Origin: CAZQLE01 sp964593905 | Lineage (GTDB): Bacteria > Chloroflexota > Anaerolineae > Anaerolineales > Anaerolineaceae | Assembly (NCBI GenBank): GCA_964593905.1 | Contig: CAZQLE010000143.1 | Location: 1-10,341, forward strand | DNA: 10,341 bases | Direction: 5' to 3' | Part shown: piece after piece, positions 7,676 through 10,341 of the stretch | How the letters are laid out: each line of letters begins with the position of its first letter | Numbering within the stretch: position 1 is the stretch's first letter | Position numbers and translations under genes: made by a program | The notes under the pieces: generated by a model | The model's input: the letters and a program-made list of their open reading frames with translations, nothing else | What the model was told of the DNA's origin: nothing | Database searches by the model: none

Positions 7676-7715
7676 AAAAAAAACGAGCGGAGCCTGTGTT
7701 CATCGGCTCCGCTCG
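7676..7715 (-). terminator. Rho-independent terminator between convergent genes
   Basis: Perfect 11-base arms (CGAGCGGAGCC 7684-7694 and GGCTCCGCTCG 7705-7715) enclose a 10-base loop. Read on the minus strand, the stem is followed directly by eight T (complement of A 7676-7683), a textbook terminator for the desaturase gene ending at 7767. On the plus strand the trailing CATCTTTACA is a weak tail, but the hairpin may also help end the sugar operon that stops at 7617. It holds the only structure in the 149 bases between the convergent genes. Confidence 0.92.
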
Positions 7716-7766
7716 CATCTTTACAAACCACTGGCGGGGGATGCTTCTTCCAACAGCCCCCTGCGC

Positions 7767-8825
7767 TTAGTTGGCCGTGTTTTCAACCTTCTGGCGCTGC
7801 GGCTGAGACCTGATCAACGCTTCTGCCTGGCGAAAAGTGACCATTTTGCCACTCTCCTCATCGATCAGGGTCAATTTCACACACTCCAGGCTCTCACGGA
7901 TCGTGAAGGTGGGTGATTGCTGAAAAATCTCGGCCGATTCGTAGGCCTGACCAAGATAATAATTTGGAACACGCGGGTTAAGATGGTGGATATGGTGAAA
8001 ACCGATATTGCCGCTGAACCAGTTTAACGCTTTAGGCAGATCATAATAAGAGGCACCTTTTAACGCCGACTCGACGAAATCCCATTCAGCTTTAGGGGCC
8101 CAGTACACCGTCTCAAACTGGTGCTGCACAAAAAACAGCCAGATGCCCGCCGCGCCGGCAATCCAGATCACCGGCAGTTGAATGAGCAGGTAATTCTGAA
8201 AACCAATCAAGGCGCTGATTCCGGCCGCCATTGCCACCATAAAGACATTGGCCCAGACCACACTCATGGTTTCTTTTTTGCCATAATACGGCAAGGGCAA
8301 ACGATGTTGAATCAGAAACATCCAGATGGGTCCAAGGACAAACATGACGAACGGGTTGCGGAACAGGCGATAACCCAACCGCTTCATGGGCGAAAGCTGA
8401 AAATACTCGTTAACGGTCAGCGTGGTCACATCACCCACACCGCGTTTATCCAGGTTGCCGGCGGTGGCATGATGAATGGTGTGTGAGCGCCACCACTGAT
8501 CGCTGGGGGTAAACACCAGCGCGCCCAGCCAAAAACCAATCCTCTGATTTAATTTTTGGGAAGGAAAGAATGAATTGTGACCACAATCATGGAAGAAAAT
8601 GAAAATGCGCACCAGAAAACCGGCCGTCGGCAGGGCCAGCAGCAAAGTCAACCAGTAACCCACCTGCAGGCTGTAAACCATTGCCACCCAGCCGGCAACA
8701 TAACACAGGAGCGTGACCACCAACTGGCTCAGCGCAGTTTTCGATTCCGCCCTCGAATAAGGTTCCAGAATGGTTTTTAACTCTTGTATGCTCGGCAATT
8801 TTGCTTGTAAGACATTATTTTGCAT
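7767..8825 (-). CDS. Membrane fatty acid desaturase (three-His-box, di-iron)
   Basis: A 352-residue integral membrane di-iron enzyme that introduces a double bond into lipid-bound or activated fatty acyl chains using O2 and reduced ferredoxin. All three histidine boxes are present: HDCGH (H79-H83), HTIHH (H115-H119) and HHIHH (H277-H281), with the auxiliary QHQFE (H235). Spacing and box types fit the DesA/delta-12-type plant/cyanobacterial family. Hydrophobic segments lie at about 33-52, 56-78, 98-106, 157-174, 188-208 and 212-233. The ATG (complement of 8823-8825) follows GAGGTG (complement of 8830-8835) at 4 bases. A perfect inverted repeat lies just upstream, and a strong terminator lies downstream. 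It is single-gene and divergent from a second desaturase-like gene. Likely role: membrane fluidity control. Regiospecificity cannot be read from the sequence. Confidence 0.94.
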   Translation of the reverse strand: MQNNVLQAKLPSIQELKTILEPYSRAESKTALSQLVVTLLCYVAGWVAMVYSLQVGYWLTLLLALPTAGFLVRIFIFFHDCGHNSFFPSQKLNQRIGFWLGALVFTPSDQWWRSHTIHHATAGNLDKRGVGDVTTLTVNEYFQLSPMKRLGYRLFRNPFVMFVLGPIWMFLIQHRLPLPYYGKKETMSVVWANVFMVAMAAGISALIGFQNYLLIQLPVIWIAGAAGIWLFFVQHQFETVYWAPKAEWDFVESALKGASYYDLPKALNWFSGNIGFHHIHHLNPRVPNYYLGQAYESAEIFQQSPTFTIRESLECVKLTLIDEESGKMVTFRQAEALIRSQPQRQKVENTAN

Positions 8826-8838
8826 GTTTCACCTCGTA

Positions 8839-8864
8839 ATATTAATTTAGCCGGTAATTAATAT
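8839..8864. promoter_or_regulatory. Perfect 9+9 base inverted repeat, candidate operator of the desaturase gene
   Basis: ATATTAATT (8839-8847) and AATTAATAT (8856-8864) are exact reverse complements separated by 8 bases. The dyad ends 13 bases upstream of the minus-strand desaturase start codon, partly adjoining its ribosome site. Dyads of this size and AT content are typical binding sites for dimeric repressors (TetR-type and similar), and desaturase genes are often repressed that way. The repeat is seen directly; the regulator is inference. Confidence 0.5.
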
Positions 8865-8935
8865 CCAGATAAGTGCCCCAGGTACTATTTTAAGGAACAA
8901 TTGCATATGCCCAGAACCCATCTGTGACAAATCTT

Positions 8936-8943
8936 GCTATAAT
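8936..8943 (+). promoter_or_regulatory. Extended -10 promoter element for the plus-strand desaturase-like gene
   Basis: TGCTATAAT spans 8936-8943 when T8935 is taken as its first base: a consensus TATAAT at 8938-8943 with the upstream TGn extension. No good TTGACA lies 16-18 bases upstream, which extended -10 promoters can tolerate. Transcription would begin near 8950, giving a leader of about 240 bases before the ATG at 9192. Confidence 0.45.
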
Positions 8944-9039
8944 TCTCTTTATAAATCAGTATTCCCGCAGCTTTCAAAAAACAGCCTGGGTCACCAACCG
9001 GTCCTTGTAATGATAAAAAACACGCACCAGAACGGGCCA

Positions 9040-9072
9040 GACCCTGGCGCGCCCGGCCCGCCGGTGAGGGTC
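9040..9072 (+). other. Potential GC-rich hairpin in the leader of the plus-strand gene
   Basis: GACCCT (9040-9045) pairs with AGGGTC (9067-9072), and GGCG (9046-9049) with CGCC (9059-9062), leaving a 9-base loop and a 4-base bulge. It lies within the presumed 5' leader. It could be regulatory, or chance pairing in GC-rich DNA. Confidence 0.25.
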
Positions 9073-9191
9073 GGCACAGTTTTGCTCAGCCCAGACACAG
9101 GGCCGCAACTGGTCCGCCCAGTCACCGCGATCGCGCACAAATATTTTGAGCCACTGCTCATCCAATTTTATTACCCAACCCGGAGACACCC

Positions 9192-10341
9192 ATGGATAAC
9201 CCGGCAAAAGAAATTAGAATTAGTGATTACAGCCTCACCGGGGCCAACACCCGGCTGGCAGCCGCAAAAGGCCTGGCCGATGCAAAGTGGTATGCCTCGC
9301 CGGTGCCCCGAGAAAAGATGCGCGAATTGCTTGAGCGCCGCGACGGCCCGGCCATTCGAGATACACTGCTCTGGTTCGCACTGTTAGGGCTGTGCGGATA
9401 TGGCGGTTATTTGCTCTGGGGCAGCGCCTGGGCAATAATCCCATTTGCAATGTATGGGGTTTTATATGCCTCGGTTTCAGACTCACGCTGGCACGAATCC
9501 AGCCACGGCACAGCCTTTAAGACCGACTGGATGAACAACGCCCTGTATGAACTGGCTTCCTTTATGGTGCTGCGCGAATCAGTTCCCTGGCGCTGGAGCC
9601 ATACCCGTCATCACAGCGATACTCTGGTGATGGGGCGCGATCCTGAAATCGTTGTGCAGCGGCCGGCCAGACTACTGATCTTAATTTCCAATTTTTTCAA
9701 TGTAATGGCACTGCGTTCGTATGTACGCAATGTCGCTCTGCACTGCATCGGGCGGTTCAACACAGATGAGCTTACCTATCTCCCGCCATCTGAACACAAA
9801 AAAGTGATCGTGCGGGCGCGCATTTATGTCTTGATTTATGCCGGGATCCTTGCGCTTTCCATCTACACCGGCAGCATCTTACCCTTGATGTATGTCGGGC
9901 TGTCCAACTTTTATGGAGCCTGGTTGATGGTGATCTACGGCTACACCCAGCACGCCGGTCTGGCCGAAAACGTTCTCGATCACCGTCTGAACTGCCGGAC
10001 GGTCTACATGAATGCCATCAATCGTTATCTATACTGGAACATGGGGTACCATCTCGAACATCACATGTTTCCGCTGGTGCCGTATCACGCGCTTGCCAGA
10101 CTGCACGAGCTGATCAAAGCCGACACCCCCACGCCGTATAACGGGCTATTGGAAGCTTATAAAGAGATCATCCCCGCCGTCATCCGCCAGGCAAAAGAAC
10201 CTGAATATTACATCAGGCGCCCCCTGCCAGCCCCCACCCGGCAGACCGAAACCGCCGAGGCCCCACGGATCATCACCGCAGTAAACCGGCCCGTGGTCAA
10301 CGGCTGGATCGAAGTGTGCGAGAGCGGTCTGCTGCAAAAAG
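9192..10341 (+). CDS. MocD-like membrane di-iron oxygenase/desaturase with apparent Rieske domain beginning, 3'-truncated
   Basis: Open from ATG 9192 to the window end (383 residues, no stop). GGAGA at 9182-9186 lies 5 bases before the start. It is a fatty acid desaturase-superfamily membrane protein with HESSH (H101-H105), HTRHH (H137-H141) and HLEHH (H287-H291) boxes and an extra H254 in TQHAGLAEN. Hydrophobic segments lie at about 58-76, 80-95, 162-176, 209-226 and 228-250. The overall pattern (SDYSLTGANTR start, EWYASPVPREKMRELLERRD-like segment, YLYWNMGYHLEHHMFPLVPYH) recalls MocD, the oxygenase of rhizopine (3-O-methyl-scyllo-inosamine) catabolism, rather than acyl-lipid desaturases. 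That identification is from family memory. After a Pro/Thr-rich linker (about 343-366) the chain reads NGWIEVCESGLLQK, which resembles the first strand of a Rieske ferredoxin such as MocE. A built-in electron donor is therefore likely, but its cysteine/histidine cluster ligands lie past the window. Confidence 0.85.
   Translation, partial: MDNPAKEIRISDYSLTGANTRLAAAKGLADAKWYASPVPREKMRELLERRDGPAIRDTLLWFALLGLCGYGGYLLWGSAWAIIPFAMYGVLYASVSDSRWHESSHGTAFKTDWMNNALYELASFMVLRESVPWRWSHTRHHSDTLVMGRDPEIVVQRPARLLILISNFFNVMALRSYVRNVALHCIGRFNTDELTYLPPSEHKKVIVRARIYVLIYAGILALSIYTGSILPLMYVGLSNFYGAWLMVIYGYTQHAGLAENVLDHRLNCRTVYMNAINRYLYWNMGYHLEHHMFPLVPYHALARLHELIKADTPTPYNGLLEAYKEIIPAVIRQAKEPEYYIRRPLPAPTRQTETAEAPRIITAVNRPVVNGWIEVCESGLLQK

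Larger units (their letters stand above)
8826..9191. other. Divergent intergenic region between two desaturase-like genes
   Basis: 366 bases without a convincing gene. It holds the SD site of the minus-strand desaturase (8830-8835), an AT-rich perfect inverted repeat (8839-8864), a plus-strand extended -10 (8936-8943), a GC-rich potential hairpin (9040-9072) and the SD site GGAGA (9182-9186) of the plus-strand gene. The half near 8840-8970 is AT-rich and promoter-like; 9000-9150 is GC-rich. Confidence 0.7.

Noticed and set aside
8974..9207. Minus-strand open frame of 77 codons between the two desaturase-like genes
   Set aside because: It overlaps the start of the plus-strand oxygenase gene, has no visible ribosome site, and I recognise no family. 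A decayed gene remnant is possible but unsupported.
9010..9387. Plus-strand open frame of 125 codons
   Set aside because: It runs out of frame into the well-supported MocD-like gene, is rich in Pro/Arg as expected of shadow frames, and has no ribosome site.
1..10341. CRISPR arrays, tRNA/rRNA genes, insertion sequences, prophage or defence genes
   Set aside because: I saw no regularly spaced repeats, no tRNA-like cloverleaf, no transposase or integrase motifs and no terminal inverted repeats with target duplications.

Overview
The window looks like GC-rich bacterial chromosome from a draft or metagenome assembly. It contains two 10-base runs of N, both inside genes. Protein style suggests a member of Chloroflexota (Anaerolineae-like): sugar ABC transport, UroD-fold methyltransferase-like enzymes and a DUF5107/TPR protein. 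That placement is inference from family resemblance and is not secure. The two membrane di-iron enzymes on the right need O2, so the organism probably lives at least partly aerobically.

Left block (2-7617, all on +): a co-directional sugar-catabolism locus. It begins with the 3' part of a ribose-type (RbsC-like) ABC permease. A 200-base spacer with two hairpins follows, then two adjacent uroporphyrinogen-decarboxylase (UroD) superfamily genes (1015-2103 and 2191-3349). Next comes a very large protein (3365-6649) with an aldose-epimerase-like DUF5107 N-terminus and a long TPR C-terminus, and last a stand-alone aldose 1-epimerase-like protein (6667-7617). The last four genes are spaced by 87, 15 and 17 bases and probably form one transcript. 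The reading is import of a sugar or sugar-like compound, followed by processing with anomer-handling enzymes and two UroD-fold enzymes of unknown substrate. Neither UroD protein shows the zinc-binding cysteine pattern of the characterised corrinoid methyltransferases, so the chemistry is open.

Middle (7618-7766): a strong intrinsic terminator, best read on the minus strand, separates the convergent blocks.

Right block (7767-10341): two divergent membrane desaturase/hydroxylase genes share a 366-base intergenic region. The minus-strand gene is an ordinary three-His-box fatty acid desaturase. The plus-strand gene, cut by the window end, resembles MocD, the oxygenase of rhizopine (O-methyl-inosamine) catabolism. 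After a proline-rich linker it enters what looks like the start of a Rieske ferredoxin (MocE-like) domain. A perfect 9+9 base inverted repeat just upstream of the minus-strand gene is a candidate operator, and an extended -10 element may drive the plus-strand gene.

Most notable points: an uncharacterised UroD/UroD/DUF5107-TPR/epimerase cassette; a probable oxygenase-Rieske fusion; and evidence that both N gaps are assembly artefacts of wrong size. One gap is flanked by the same 8-mer on both sides; the other breaks a reading frame that should be continuous.
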